Source: Renibacterium sp.
GTDB taxonomy: Bacteria; Actinomycetota; Actinomycetes; Actinomycetales; Micrococcaceae
DNA: 64,000 nucleotides
Direction: 5' to 3'
NCBI GenBank assembly: GCA_017419405.1
Contig: JAFOLH010000001.1
Span: 62,001-126,000, forward strand
A program made the position numbers and the translations under genes. This document shows, piece after piece, positions 45,608 to 55,512 of the stretch. The first letter of the stretch is position 1. Each line of letters starts with the position of its first letter. The notes under the pieces were generated by a model. The model was not told the origin of the DNA and ran no database searches. It saw only the letters and a program-made list of their open reading frames with translations.

Positions 45608-46984
45608 ATGGCAGCTCAGAATCCGGAGATCGTGTCCACCGTGCAGAGCACGTCCCCCGCGGAACGACGCCGGGTGGTGTTCGCGACCATTATCGGCACC
45701 ACGATCGAGTGGTACGACTTTTTCCTCTACGGAAGTGCGGCAGCGCTGGTCTTCGGCAGTCAGTTCTTTGGCGGCGCCGGTCCTGTGGTCGGTCAGATTT
45801 TTGCTTTTGCGACCGTTGGCGTGAGCTTTTTGTTCCGTCCCTTGGGAGCGTTCCTGGCCGGTCATCTGGGCGATCGGCTGGGCCGGCGGCACGTACTCGT
45901 GCTGACGCTCGTCTTGATGGGGATTGCCACCGCGCTGATGGGCGTGCTGCCCACCTATGCCGCGATCGGAGTCACCGCGCCGATCCTGCTGATCCTGTTG
46001 CGGATCCTGCAAGGGGTATCGGCCGGCGGCGAGTGGGCCGGGGCTGCGCTCATGGCGGTTGAACATGCTCCGGTGACCCAACGTGGCCTCTTCGGGGCCG
46101 CCCCGCAAATCGGAGTGCCGTTGGGGTTGCTGCTGTCCTCCGGCATCCTCGCGGTCATGAACTGGATCGCGCCAGGTGACGCTTTCATCGCCTGGGGTTG
46201 GCGCGTGCCTTTCCTGCTGAGCGTCCTGCTCATCGCCGTCGGTTACTACGTACGCCGACGGGTGGACGAAAGCCCGGTGTTCGTGGAGCTCGCCGAGCGG
46301 AAGGAACATGCCAGATCGCCGATCGTGCAGCTCTTCCGCAAACATGCGCTCGTGGTCCTGCTCGCCGCTCTGGTCTTCGCCGGCAACAACGTGGTCGGTT
46401 ACATGACCACCGGCGGATACATCCAGAACTATGCCACCACCGGGGACGGGCCGCTGCGCCTGGACCGGGGGCCGGTGCTCTGGGCGGTGAGCGCTTCGGC
46501 GGTCACCTGGCTGCTCTTCACCGTCTTCGGCGGTTGGCTGTCGGACCGGCTCGGCCGGCGTACCGTGTTCCTCATCGGATGGGTCGCGCTGCTGGCTGCA
46601 GTTTTCGCCTTGTTCCCTCTGGTGAACACCGGAAACATCGGGCTGCTCTTTTTGGCCTTGGTTCTGCTCACCCTCGGATTGGGCATGGTGAACGGGCCGC
46701 AGGCAGCGCTCTACGCGGAGTTGTTCCCGGCGTCGATCCGGTTTTCCGGGGCTGCGATATCGTACGCGCTCGGTGCCATCCTCGGCGGTGCCTTCGCACC
46801 GACCATCGGGGCTTGGCTCCTGGCCGCCACCGGAACCACGCTGTCGATCACGGTCTACCTCGCGAGCGTGGTGACGCTCGGCCTGGTTGCGTCGCTGCTG
46901 CTCCGTGACCGCTCCAACATTCCGCTTGGTCCGGACCATGAACTGGAGCAAGCCAAGAGCCCGGTCTACGGCTTCGCCAAATGA
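45608..46984 (+). CDS. MFS transporter, metabolite:H+ symporter (MHS) family
   Basis: A 458-residue MFS transporter with 12 predicted helices, of the MHS branch (ShiA/KgtP/ProP-like): RRRVVFATIIGTTIEWYDFFLYGSAAALVF, GHLGDRLGRRHVLVLTL, LLRILQGVSAGGEWAGAALMAVEHAP, PQIGVPLGLLLSSGIL. Members import organic acids and aromatic acids. Preceded by GTGAGAAA-like sites and followed by FAH-family hydrolase and other aromatic-cleavage genes, so it likely imports the substrate of that pathway. ATG at 45608 has AAAGGAGTCAGG before it. Confidence 0.85.
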   Translation: MAAQNPEIVSTVQSTSPAERRRVVFATIIGTTIEWYDFFLYGSAAALVFGSQFFGGAGPVVGQIFAFATVGVSFLFRPLGAFLAGHLGDRLGRRHVLVLTLVLMGIATALMGVLPTYAAIGVTAPILLILLRILQGVSAGGEWAGAALMAVEHAPVTQRGLFGAAPQIGVPLGLLLSSGILAVMNWIAPGDAFIAWGWRVPFLLSVLLIAVGYYVRRRVDESPVFVELAERKEHARSPIVQLFRKHALVVLLAALVFAGNNVVGYMTTGGYIQNYATTGDGPLRLDRGPVLWAVSASAVTWLLFTVFGGWLSDRLGRRTVFLIGWVALLAAVFALFPLVNTGNIGLLFLALVLLTLGLGMVNGPQAALYAELFPASIRFSGAAISYALGAILGGAFAPTIGAWLLAATGTTLSITVYLASVVTLGLVASLLLRDRSNIPLGPDHELEQAKSPVYGFAK

Positions 46985-47090
46985 GGAAAATCAAGCAAGG
47001 CCTGGGGTGCGGGAACCCGATGGTTCCGCACGACCGGGCGACATCGGACCCCGGTACAGACATCGGATCCCGGTTCAACGGAGGAAACCA

Positions 47091-48008
47091 ATGAAATTTG
47101 GCACCATACGAGGTACTGACGGTCAGCCGGTGGTCGTCGTGGCGACCGGAAGCGAAACCGCGGCCCCGCTCAACGGCTACTCGGACGTCGCCGATCTGAT
47201 CGGTGACCCGTCGTGGCTGGCCTCGGCAGAAGCAGCCATCGGTTCGGGAACCCGGATGCCGCTCGCCGGAGTCCGATGGGAACCGCCATTGCGACGGCCG
47301 GGCAAAATCCTCTGCGTAGCCCTGAACAACAGCGCTAACCCGGACCGGATCATCTCCGGCCCGGCGACTCCGGCGATGTTCGTCAAACCGGCATCATCGC
47401 TCATCGGGCACGGACAGCCGATCCGGTTGCGCGAGGACTACGGCCGGGTCCATCCTGAGCCGGAACTCGCCGTAGTCATCGGCATCGGCGGCACCGATAT
47501 CGCGGTAGCTGACGCCGCTTCGCACATTTTCGGCTATACCATCATCAACGACATCACCTCGCCGACCATGCGCGGCGAAGACACTTTTCATTACCGGGCA
47601 ATCCACCCCGAACCGGACCACCCGAACGGCGTCCGGTACGTCGAAAGTTGGGTGAGCTACCCGGCGCGCTACAAAGGCGCCGACACTTTCGGCCCGCTCG
47701 GGCCTTGGCTGGTCACCGCGGACGAGATCCCGGATCCGCATGCTTTGCGGGTGCAATGCCGCCATGACGGGCGCCTCATCACCGACGACAACACCGCCAA
47801 CCTGCGGTTCAGCGTGGCCGAGGTGATTTCCTTCGCCTCCGGCTATCTGACCCTGGAAGCGGGGGACATCATCGCAATGGGGACCGCACTCCGGCAATCA
47901 GGCACCGCTGGTGCGGTGCAGAACATCGACCTCACCAGGCTCGGCGGCAAGGTCGAAGTCGAGATCGAAGGCATCGGGGTGCTCGGCAATCCGGTGCAAC
48001 GGCGATGA
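47091..48008 (+). CDS. fumarylacetoacetate hydrolase-family enzyme
   Basis: A 305-residue FAH-superfamily protein. The metal-binding acidic region HPEPELAVVIGIGGTDI and the DITSPTMRGEDTFHYRAI stretch are present in the C-terminal domain. FAH-family members hydrolyse, isomerise or decarboxylate ring-cleavage products such as 2-hydroxyhepta-2,4-diene-1,7-dioate. ATG at 47091 follows GGAGGAAACCA. It overlaps the SnoaL-like gene by 4 bases. Which step it performs is inferred from the neighbouring extradiol dioxygenase. Confidence 0.82.
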   Translation: MKFGTIRGTDGQPVVVVATGSETAAPLNGYSDVADLIGDPSWLASAEAAIGSGTRMPLAGVRWEPPLRRPGKILCVALNNSANPDRIISGPATPAMFVKPASSLIGHGQPIRLREDYGRVHPEPELAVVIGIGGTDIAVADAASHIFGYTIINDITSPTMRGEDTFHYRAIHPEPDHPNGVRYVESWVSYPARYKGADTFGPLGPWLVTADEIPDPHALRVQCRHDGRLITDDNTANLRFSVAEVISFASGYLTLEAGDIIAMGTALRQSGTAGAVQNIDLTRLGGKVEVEIEGIGVLGNPVQRR

Positions 48009-48469
48009 GCCTGATCAGCTGGGAGACCCGGGCCGAGATCGCCGAGCTGAACGCGCGGTTCGCCTGGGCCTTGGATTCGCACGAATACGGGGCATTGCGG
48101 GAGGTGCTCGCTGCCGACGTCCATTACCTCGGTTCCGCGGGCGAATTCCGAGGCGTCGACGCCGTCATAGGCGCGTTCCGCTCCAGGACCGGAATGCGCA
48201 CGACGCGCCATGGCCTGGGCAATCTCCTGTTGGCAGCGCACGACGACGGTCGGATCACCGGTCGTTCCTGCTGGCACACTTTTGCCAGCAATTCCGAGCC
48301 GGTCGGCACCGGGCCGATCGACGGCGTCGGGCTCGCTCTGGTCGCTGACTTCCACGATGTGTACTCGCGCGGGCCCCAGGACCGCTGGCGAATTTCCGAA
48401 CGGATCATCCGCCCGATCTTCCGCAACCCGGCGCTGTCGCCCGGCGCCGCAGCTGCGAAGTCCGTCTAA
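48005..48469 (+). CDS. SnoaL-like (NTF2-fold) protein
   Basis: A 154-residue SnoaL_4-type protein (EIAELNARFAWALDSHEYGALREVLAADVHYLGSAGEFRGVDAVIGAFRSR). In aromatic-degradation clusters these include dehydratases, isomerases and the small subunit-like folds of ring-hydroxylating enzymes. ATG at 48005 overlaps the FAH gene stop (ATGA). Its role is not fixed by the sequence. Confidence 0.75.
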   Translation: MSLISWETRAEIAELNARFAWALDSHEYGALREVLAADVHYLGSAGEFRGVDAVIGAFRSRTGMRTTRHGLGNLLLAAHDDGRITGRSCWHTFASNSEPVGTGPIDGVGLALVADFHDVYSRGPQDRWRISERIIRPIFRNPALSPGAAAAKSV

Positions 48470-48484
48470 ACCGAAGGGATCTGC

Positions 48485-49465
48485 ATGAACCACCAGGAAC
48501 CGATCCATGACTTGGCGCATTTGGGCTACCACGCGCTCTACACGCCGACGCCGGAGGCGACGCTCGGCTATTTCACCGGACTATTGGGGATGGAAATCGT
48601 TGCCCAGGACGGCGAAACGACTTGGCTGCATGCCTTCGGCGACTATCAGGCATGGAGCCTGCAACTGATCGCTTCGGACCAAGCCGGCCTCGGCTATGTC
48701 TCTTGGCGGACCGACAGTCCGGCGGCTCTGCAACGCCGCGTCGCCTGGCTGGAAAGGAACGGGCATGCCGGTCAGTGGCTCGATGCCGAGTTCGGCATCG
48801 GCCCCTCCTACGCCTTCGTGGACCCCGACGGGCACCAGTTCCGCATCTACTACGAGACCGAGCGTTACCAGCCGGCTCCGGGACAAGAGCCGGTGCTGCC
48901 GACCAATTTCCAGGCATACCTCGGCCGCGGTGCGAACGTGCGCCACTTCGACCACGTCAACCTGCTCGCGCGGGATGTCCGGGCCTGCCGGGAATTCTGG
49001 CAGGACGGGTTCGGTCTGCGAACCTACGAAATCGTCCGCCGCTCCGACGGCGTGACCGAAGCCGGTGCCTGGATGAGCAGTTCGATTCAGGGCCACGAAC
49101 TGATCTACACCCAGGAACTGACGAGCGGGAGCGCCCGGCTGCATCATTTCGCCTACCTCGTCGACACCCGCGAAGAAGTGCTCCGGGCCGCGGGCATTTT
49201 TGCCGACGCGCGGGTCGCCATTGAAACCGGTCCCTCGCAGCACACCGCGATCCAGGGGTTTTACCTGTACACCCGGGAGCCGGGCGGGAACCGGATCGAA
49301 GTCGCCAATGGCGGCTATCTGAGATTCGCCCCGGATCAGGCTGCCCACATCTGGAGCGCTGAAGAATGGGCGGCCAAGCCAGGCTGGGGCAGTCCCATCC
49401 CGCCGGAGTTCCACGTCTACGGAACTCCCGATGTCCAAGAACCCAGTGCCGCATTGCGGAGCTAG
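48485..49465 (+). CDS. extradiol ring-cleavage dioxygenase (VOC family)
   Basis: A 326-residue type I extradiol dioxygenase with two VOC modules. The catalytic C-terminal module provides the metal triad: His in RHFDHVNLLARD (about 155-162), His in RLHHFAYLVD (about 220) and Glu in GNRIEVANGGY (about 270). The N-terminal module (HDLAHLGYHALYTPTPEATLGYFTGLLG) is structural. Such enzymes open catechol-type rings next to the hydroxyls with Fe(II). The substrate (homoprotocatechuate-, chlorocatechol- or phenylpropionate-derived catechol) is not clear. Confidence 0.85.
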   Translation: MNHQEPIHDLAHLGYHALYTPTPEATLGYFTGLLGMEIVAQDGETTWLHAFGDYQAWSLQLIASDQAGLGYVSWRTDSPAALQRRVAWLERNGHAGQWLDAEFGIGPSYAFVDPDGHQFRIYYETERYQPAPGQEPVLPTNFQAYLGRGANVRHFDHVNLLARDVRACREFWQDGFGLRTYEIVRRSDGVTEAGAWMSSSIQGHELIYTQELTSGSARLHHFAYLVDTREEVLRAAGIFADARVAIETGPSQHTAIQGFYLYTREPGGNRIEVANGGYLRFAPDQAAHIWSAEEWAAKPGWGSPIPPEFHVYGTPDVQEPSAALRS

Positions 49466-49490
49466 CCGCAGGCTGTGGCAAGCTGAATCC

Positions 49491-50288
49491 ATGTCGCAGG
49501 ACGATGCATTCCAAGAACCTACTCGGAACAGATACACCATCGAGGCCGTGGACAATGCGGCCCGCATCCTGTTGATGCTCACCGATCGGCCCTGGCTGCG
49601 CGCGACCGACGTCGCCAAAGAACTCGACGTGGCGCGTTCGACGGCGCACCGGATGATGTCTACGCTCCTGCAGCGCGGACTGCTGCGGTACAACTCCGAC
49701 GACAAGTCCTATGGCGCCGGATACCGGCTGGTGGAATTGGGCATGTCGGTCATCGGGGTCGGCGACTTGAAAAGCGAAGCTGCCTCGTTTCTGGCCCAGG
49801 CCGCTGCGGAAACCGGCGAGACAGCGCATTTGATCATCTTGGAAGGTGACGAAGTCATGTTCGTCGCGGCGGTCGAGGGCGGCCATGTGATCCGGGCGGC
49901 TTCCCGGGTGGGCGCCCGGATGCCGGCCCATGCGACTGCCGCGGGCAAGTGCCTGCTGGCGCAGTTGAACGACGAGGACCTGCAGCGGATTTATCCGTCT
50001 GCCCGGCTGGCAGGGTCCGCAGCGGCGACGATCAGGTCCCGGAGCGCACTGATGGCGGAGCTGCACCGGGCCCGGGCGGCAGGATACGCGGTCAACAACG
50101 GGGAAAGCGAGGACGACCTCGCCGGAATCAGCGCTCCCGTGGTGGATACGCGTGGCGTGGCCCATGCCGCGATCAGCGTCTCCGGGCCCAAAGAGCGGGT
50201 GCAGCAGAAGCGCGAGCAGTACATCGAAGCAGTCCAGCAGGCAGCCCGGGGACTCGAGCGCAAGATTTTCGGCCAGGCCTCGGTCTGA
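49491..50288 (+). CDS. IclR-family regulator
   Basis: A 265-residue IclR protein. Winged helix at about 20-80 (NRYTIEAVDNAARILLMLTDRPWLRATDVAKELDVARSTAHRMMSTLLQRGLLRYNSDDKSYGAGYRLVELG) and GAF-like effector domain after it (AHATAAGKCLLAQL, SAPVVDTRGVAHAAISVSGPKERV). I chose ATG at 49491; an earlier in-frame ATG at 49431 overlaps the dioxygenase gene. It lies inside the cluster and is its likely regulator. Confidence 0.85.
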   Translation: MSQDDAFQEPTRNRYTIEAVDNAARILLMLTDRPWLRATDVAKELDVARSTAHRMMSTLLQRGLLRYNSDDKSYGAGYRLVELGMSVIGVGDLKSEAASFLAQAAAETGETAHLIILEGDEVMFVAAVEGGHVIRAASRVGARMPAHATAAGKCLLAQLNDEDLQRIYPSARLAGSAAATIRSRSALMAELHRARAAGYAVNNGESEDDLAGISAPVVDTRGVAHAAISVSGPKERVQQKREQYIEAVQQAARGLERKIFGQASV

Positions 50289-50304
50289 GGCAGGAGGCCA
50301 AACC

Positions 50305-50967
50305 ATGAGTTCGCCGGACCACGTTTCGGGGCGGTATCTCGCACCGCTGCCGGAGGAGCTGAGCCCGGAACAGCTGGCGGTCTACCGGTCGATCGCCGAG
50401 GGGCCACGCAAATCAGAAGCCGGCCTGGTGCCGGTCGTCGACGAGGATGGACGCCTGCTCGGGCCGTTCGCACTCATGGCAATTGCCCCGGGACTGGGTG
50501 GCGCCGTCCAAGCGGTCGGATCGGCGCTGCGTTTCCACGGGGCGATCCCAGCAGCGGCGCGCGAACTTGCCATCTTGATGGTGGCGGTTCATCACCAGTG
50601 CGATTTCGAGTGGTTTGCCCATGAACGCGCTGCCAGGGCTGCCGGTCTCACGGAGCAGCAGCTGGCGGCGGTGCGGTCGGCTGGAAAACCTGAAGGACTT
50701 GACGCTCATTCCGCCGCGGTCTGGCAGGCGGTCGGCGCGCTCTTGTCCCGGGAAACACTGGATGCGGCAGAGTATGCCGAAGCCACTGCGGCGCTTGGCC
50801 AGGAACAGCTGATCGAACTGGTCTGGCTGAAGGGGTATTACGCAATGCTCGCCACGGCACTGGCTGCTTTCGATCCCGTTTTGCCGGCTGCGGCGAACGG
50901 CGTGCTCAGCGCTTCGGGAAACGGCCGCCGCGACGACCAGTCGGGTGTCCAGCGCGTGCCCGGGTGA
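50305..50967 (+). CDS. carboxymuconolactone decarboxylase-family protein
   Basis: A 220-residue protein of the CMD/AhpD fold: RYLAPLPEELSPEQLAVYRSIAEGPR, LRFHGAIPAAARELAILMVAVHHQCDFEWFAHERAARAAGLTEQQL. It lacks the CxxC pair of peroxidase-type AhpD proteins, so a lactone/decarboxylase-like role is more likely. ATG at 50305 follows CAGGAGGCC, 16 bases after the IclR stop. It closes the cluster. Confidence 0.78.
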   Translation: MSSPDHVSGRYLAPLPEELSPEQLAVYRSIAEGPRKSEAGLVPVVDEDGRLLGPFALMAIAPGLGGAVQAVGSALRFHGAIPAAARELAILMVAVHHQCDFEWFAHERAARAAGLTEQQLAAVRSAGKPEGLDAHSAAVWQAVGALLSRETLDAAEYAEATAALGQEQLIELVWLKGYYAMLATALAAFDPVLPAAANGVLSASGNGRRDDQSGVQRVPG

Positions 50968-51042
50968 ATGAAAGGCAAACACCTGTAAAAGGCTTAGTGC
51001 CCGCCCTACTTATATAGACAAGATTTGCGTAATGTCTGTGCT

Positions 51043-53871
51043 GTGAAAAAGACATGGGGGATCTTCGGCGCGACAGTTCTTTCTTTGGCCCTCGCGGCCC
51101 CGGCCCAGGCTGCAGTGCCGCCGTCGTTGTTGCTGGCGGCCGGACTGCCGGTCCAGGTTTCCGGCGTGGTGTTCCGCGACGCCAACGGAAACGGCACCCA
51201 GGACGCTGGCGAGGCCGGCCTAGCCGGAGTCTCGGTGACCGACGGCGCCCGGTGGGCCACCACTGATGCCTCGGGCCGCTATCTGATTTCGGTGGATTCC
51301 ACCCGCCGTGGAACGGACCTGGTTTACGCGGTTTCACCCGATGGCTACACCCCGAGGCTCCGGAACGACTCGGTGCCGCAGTTCTTCGGCGAAGTCCCGC
51401 AAGGTGCGGTCACGGCAACGCTGGACTTCGCGATGGTGCCGGACCGGAATGCCGCCAACCCGCTGGAAAAATGGCAAATGGTTTCGGATACCGAAGCCGA
51501 CAACCGCACCGATCAGTCCGCCGCGGCCACGACCGCGCAGTGGACCGGGCAGGTGGCGGCGCTGAGCGAGGACCAGGAGTCCACGCTGGCCATCGCCACC
51601 GGAGACCTGACGGTCACCGACTACACCGCCGCGAACCGCAGACAGGGCAGTTACGACATCCTCCGGAAGGGCCTGACCGACGGTAAACTCGGCCGTCCTT
51701 TCTACCCGGTCATGGGCAACCACGATGCCTCGGACAGCGGTAGCTTCAGCCAGAAGATGGAACTCTACCGGCAGAACCTCGGCCCGGAATGGTACAGCTT
51801 CAACCGCAACGGCCGGCATGCAGTCGTTTTGGAGAACAACTACGACACCAGCCAGATGAACGCGCAACTCCAGTGGCTGAAAGAAGACCTGCGCCGCAAC
51901 GCGGTCGGCAAACAGGTCTTCGTTTTCGCGCACCGTTCCTTGTTCACGCAATGGGGGCCGGGCGCGGCAATCCAGCCCATCATCGACGAGCTGGCGAAGT
52001 ACGACGTCCGGATGTTCGCGGCCGGGCACAATCAGCAGAGCGAATTCCGCACCGGCGCGTTCCCGCGCTCCGTGGAGATCAACAATATGGGCGCCACGTA
52101 CAACATCGACGGCGCCCGGCCCGGCTACAAACAGCTGAACTTCGCCGAAATCACGGACGACAAGAGCACACCGAACAATGAAGACACCGGTTTCGTCACC
52201 GGCAACCACCGGCAGTTCTTCATCAAAAACCGTTCCTCGCTGGTCAGCCCCACGGCGAACGGCCAATACCGCCAAGGCGTTCCGGTGCCGCTCGACGTCT
52301 ACGCGGAGGATGACGGCAGGATCCCGGTGCGGGCAACGGCCACGATCAGTTCCACCAGTGGTGCGCCATACCGCGCAAACCTGGAATTGCCCTTCGGCGC
52401 GGAACGGGTGCCCGGCGGCAGGGTCAACTGTTCCGCCTTGCAGCGCACGCCTGACTCGCCGTGCCCGAAGGTCAAAGACAATTGGACTACGGCCCGCACG
52501 GTGCTCAAGGATTTGCCCGCAGGCAGCTATCAGGTGCAAGCGCAGGCCTTCGATGCGGCCGGCCAGAGCTGGCAATCGCTCAGCGCGACGTTCAGCGTGG
52601 TTGCCGGCCTCCCGGTGCCGGTCGCCGGCCAGCCGTGGACCCGTCAGGGCGGCAACGAACAAGGCGGTTCCGCCCCGGGCAGCGACCCGGGCACCGCGCT
52701 CACCCAGGTGTGGAGCGCCAATACCGGCGAGCAGTTCAACCTCAACGGCGCGATCGTCGAACAGGGCAGAGTCATCGTCTCCGCGCAGGCCTTCGCTTCG
52801 CCGAACAACCAGATCCTGGCCTACGACCTGGCCACCGGCCAGGAACTGTGGCGGACCTATCTCGACGGCGACGCCGAGTCCGCACCCACCGCAGCCGGCG
52901 GCAAGATCTACTTGAGCACCGGCGTCGGGCGGGTCTATGCGCTGAACAGCGCTACCGGCGAGATCGTCTGGCAAACCATCGACAATGAAGAAAAGAAGTC
53001 GAACGGAACCGTGCGCCGCTACGGCCGGGCCGGCGGTCCGGTGAGCGTTTTCGAGCTCACCGGGGCCAACCGTTCAGTGGCGGTGTACCAGCAGTTCGGT
53101 CAGATCATCTGCCGGGATCCGCAGAGCGGGGCCAAGCTCTCCGGCGGGTTCAATGCTCCGGCCGCTTGGGGCGAGTTCCACAGCACGGCAATCCGCCAAC
53201 CCGGTTCGGACACCGCATATTTGCAATCCGGATCCAGCCAGACGCTGATTGCGATGAACTTGGCAACGTGTTCGCAGAGCTATTCGGTGGACACCAAAGG
53301 CGACCTGTTCACCCAGTCTTCGCCGGTGTTCACCGATCCGGCGGCGGGGGAGCCGAAGCTGCTGACCATGACCGCGGGCGGCTTCCGGGCGCACACCAGA
53401 TCGAACGGCGCGGTGCTCTGGGAAAAGCCGATTCCGGGAAGCAGCTGCGAACCCGGGCCGCCGCAAATCACCTCGCCCGCGGTCCGCGGCGAGAAGGCGT
53501 ATCTGGCCAGCAGCGACGGCGTCGTGCGCGGCTTCGACACCGCATCGGCGGACCCCGCCAAGCCGCTCTGGGAAACCCCGCTCGGCTACCTGCCGGGCGC
53601 CAGCCCGATGGACGATCCCTGGCGGGTGGCCGCCGGCTGCGGCGCGGCCGGCGCCGGCTCGCCGGCAATGCATGCGCTGGCGACGGACAGCACGGTTTAT
53701 GCCGGTACCAACGACGGCCGGTTGGTGGCGCTCGATCGGCAAACCGGCAAGATCCTGCAGCAATACGATCTGGGCGGCGGTGTGGCCTCAGCGCTGTCCG
53801 TCAGCGGGGATTGGCTGATCGCGCTCAGCACCGACGGAACCGTCCACGCGATGGCCCGGCAGGGTTCATAG
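51043..53871 (+). CDS. secreted metallophosphoesterase-like protein with beta-propeller
   Basis: A 942-residue exported protein. Signal peptide residues 1-24; then a beta-sandwich linker domain ([30 protein letters not shown], about 40-105); a calcineurin-like phosphoesterase domain (about 140-370); a C-terminal metallophosphoesterase-type beta domain; and a PQQ/pyrrolo-quinoline-like beta-propeller (about 560-940, repeated [27 protein letters not shown] motifs). GNHD (N226-H227-D228) and ATGDLT are present, but the first metal motif reads SDTE (D149) instead of DxH and the last reads GHNQ instead of GHxH, so metal binding is altered. GTG at 51043 gives the signal peptide. Confidence 0.8.
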   Translation: MKKTWGIFGATVLSLALAAPAQAAVPPSLLLAAGLPVQVSGVVFRDANGNGTQDAGEAGLAGVSVTDGARWATTDASGRYLISVDSTRRGTDLVYAVSPDGYTPRLRNDSVPQFFGEVPQGAVTATLDFAMVPDRNAANPLEKWQMVSDTEADNRTDQSAAATTAQWTGQVAALSEDQESTLAIATGDLTVTDYTAANRRQGSYDILRKGLTDGKLGRPFYPVMGNHDASDSGSFSQKMELYRQNLGPEWYSFNRNGRHAVVLENNYDTSQMNAQLQWLKEDLRRNAVGKQVFVFAHRSLFTQWGPGAAIQPIIDELAKYDVRMFAAGHNQQSEFRTGAFPRSVEINNMGATYNIDGARPGYKQLNFAEITDDKSTPNNEDTGFVTGNHRQFFIKNRSSLVSPTANGQYRQGVPVPLDVYAEDDGRIPVRATATISSTSGAPYRANLELPFGAERVPGGRVNCSALQRTPDSPCPKVKDNWTTARTVLKDLPAGSYQVQAQAFDAAGQSWQSLSATFSVVAGLPVPVAGQPWTRQGGNEQGGSAPGSDPGTALTQVWSANTGEQFNLNGAIVEQGRVIVSAQAFASPNNQILAYDLATGQELWRTYLDGDAESAPTAAGGKIYLSTGVGRVYALNSATGEIVWQTIDNEEKKSNGTVRRYGRAGGPVSVFELTGANRSVAVYQQFGQIICRDPQSGAKLSGGFNAPAAWGEFHSTAIRQPGSDTAYLQSGSSQTLIAMNLATCSQSYSVDTKGDLFTQSSPVFTDPAAGEPKLLTMTAGGFRAHTRSNGAVLWEKPIPGSSCEPGPPQITSPAVRGEKAYLASSDGVVRGFDTASADPAKPLWETPLGYLPGASPMDDPWRVAAGCGAAGAGSPAMHALATDSTVYAGTNDGRLVALDRQTGKILQQYDLGGGVASALSVSGDWLIALSTDGTVHAMARQGS

Positions 53872-53918
53872 CCCCTTCGCCGGGAAGGGCTGAATCCGGT
53901 ACCGAACGTGCGAGCATG

Positions 53919-53990
53919 TCCCACCGAGATTCCGGACTCACGGGGTCAGAATGGGTAGGTCCCACCGGGTCGCAGAACTCAGTGGGACCC
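53919..53990 (+). repeat. hairpins sharing the TCCCACTGAG word
   Basis: GTCCCACCGAG at 53919, GGTCCCACCGGGT at 53959-53971 and ACTCAGTGGGACC at 53978-53990; the last two pair as a stem with one mismatch and one G-U pair. The words match the terminator at 15327. It lies between the phosphoesterase and SDR genes and may terminate the former. Confidence 0.55.
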
Positions 53991-54025
53991 ACTGCTGCCG
54001 GTAAGCCAAAATCCCAGGAGGAAAG

Positions 54026-54856
54026 ATGTCTGAAATCGCAAGTGTTGCCCCGCCGGTGGCCGGTCGGCATGCCGGCAAAGTGGCTTTGGTGACCGGCGGC
54101 GGCACCGGGATCGGTGCGGCGACCGCAGCCCGCCTGGCCGCGGAAGGTGCTCGGGTCGTGGTGACCGGACGCCGTTCCGAACCGCTGGAAGCGGTGGCCG
54201 GGCAGATCTCCGGGCGCGCGATCGTCGCGGACATGTCTGATCCGGCCCAGGTCAAGGCCGCGGTGCAGCAGCTCATCGCGGAGTTCGGCCGGCTCGACCT
54301 GGTGGTGGCGAATGCCGGTGCGCCATCGGTTTCCGCAGTGGCGGATACCAGCGACGAATCCTGGCGGGCGAGTATGGCGGCGAATTTGGACACCGCCTTT
54401 TTCACCCTGCGGGAGACCTTGCCGGCTTTGCTGCAGAGCCGCGGCAGCGCGGTCTTGGTTTCTTCGACCCTGGGGCTGTCCGCCGGACCGAAGGTCGCCG
54501 AATACACGACTGCGAAACATGCCGTGATCGGCTTGGCCAAGTCTGCGGCACGCGACTACAGCGGAGCCGGAGTCCGGGTCAATACGGTGTGCCCGGGCTG
54601 GGTCCGGACCGCCATGTCCGAAGCCGGCATGGCGCAGCTCGCCGCCTTGACCGGATTGCCCGGAGTGGCCGAGGCGTATGCCAAAGTCACGGAACAAGTG
54701 CCGATCGGCCGGGCCGCGGACCCCGCGGAAATCGCATCGATCATCAGCTTCCTGGGTTCGGCGGAAGCATCCTATGTCACCGGTGCGACTATCGCGGTCG
54801 ACGGTGGCGCGGACATCGTCGACCTGCCGACGCTGCCGATGACCGGGGTTTTCTAA
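54026..54856 (+). CDS. short-chain dehydrogenase/reductase
   Basis: A 276-residue SDR: GGGTGIGAATAARLAAEGARVVVTGRR (about 25-50), NAGAP near 95 and YTTAKHAVIGLAKSAARDY (about 160), SYVTGATIAVDGGADIVD at the end. ATG at 54026 follows AGGAGGAAAG. Convergent with the DHFR-like gene (4-base overlap). Substrate unknown. Confidence 0.85.
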   Translation: MSEIASVAPPVAGRHAGKVALVTGGGTGIGAATAARLAAEGARVVVTGRRSEPLEAVAGQISGRAIVADMSDPAQVKAAVQQLIAEFGRLDLVVANAGAPSVSAVADTSDESWRASMAANLDTAFFTLRETLPALLQSRGSAVLVSSTLGLSAGPKVAEYTTAKHAVIGLAKSAARDYSGAGVRVNTVCPGWVRTAMSEAGMAQLAALTGLPGVAEAYAKVTEQVPIGRAADPAEIASIISFLGSAEASYVTGATIAVDGGADIVDLPTLPMTGVF

Positions 54857-55440
54857 AGCCGGCTCAGGGGCAAGGTTCCACGGGACCGGTAGCGGTTCAA
54901 CACCACCCCGGAGGGCAGCGCGCGCGAGTCGGCGAGCTGGAAGGCCTGGGCTGCGGTGCCCTCGGCGAAGAGCCGTTTGCCGGTACCCAGCAGCACCGGG
55001 TAGACGATCAGCAGCGCTTCGTCGGCGAGCCCGTGTGCCAGCAGCGTCGAGGTCAGGGTGGAACTGCCGGAGAGGATGAGATCGGGGCCGTCCTCCGCTT
55101 TGAGCTGCTGGACGCTGTCCATGAGGTCCGGTCCGAGTCCTGCTACGGGCCCCCATTCGAGGGATTCCGGGCGATGCGTGAGGACGAATTTCGTGGCCGC
55201 ATTGAGCCGGTCCACGATGGGGCTGCTCGGTACGTTGGGCCAGATCGCCGACCAGGAATCATAGGTGCGCCGGCCGAGCAGCAGGTCGAAGCTTTCGCCG
55301 TGCTCGGCGAGCACCAGTTTGCCGCCCTCGGGTGTCCGGTACGGCGCAGTCCAGTCATGGTACGGAAATCCGTCGCCGTCGGTGGAGTTCTGGATCACGC
55401 CGTCGAGCGAGACGTGTTCGATGATTTTGAGTTTTCGCAT
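54853..55440 (-). CDS. dihydrofolate reductase/RibD C-terminal-family protein
   Basis: A 195-residue NADPH-dependent reductase-like protein: HVSLDGVIQNSTDGDGFPYHDW, LLLGRRTYDSWSAIWP, LILSGSSTLTSTLLAHGLADEALLIVYPVLLGTGKRLF. This family (YwjB/YyaP-like) is related to DHFR and RibD but most members have unknown substrates. ATG at 55440; GAGGCTTCCC precedes it. It lies 72 bases after the sigma factor gene on the same strand. Confidence 0.8.
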   Translation of the reverse strand: MRKLKIIEHVSLDGVIQNSTDGDGFPYHDWTAPYRTPEGGKLVLAEHGESFDLLLGRRTYDSWSAIWPNVPSSPIVDRLNAATKFVLTHRPESLEWGPVAGLGPDLMDSVQQLKAEDGPDLILSGSSTLTSTLLAHGLADEALLIVYPVLLGTGKRLFAEGTAAQAFQLADSRALPSGVVLNRYRSRGTLPLSRL

Positions 55441-55512
55441 GGGAAGCCTCCATAGCTAGGGGTTTTCGGCTGGGCAGCGGTTCGTTTTTCCCGGTGGTCG
55501 GGGTTCCGCCGG

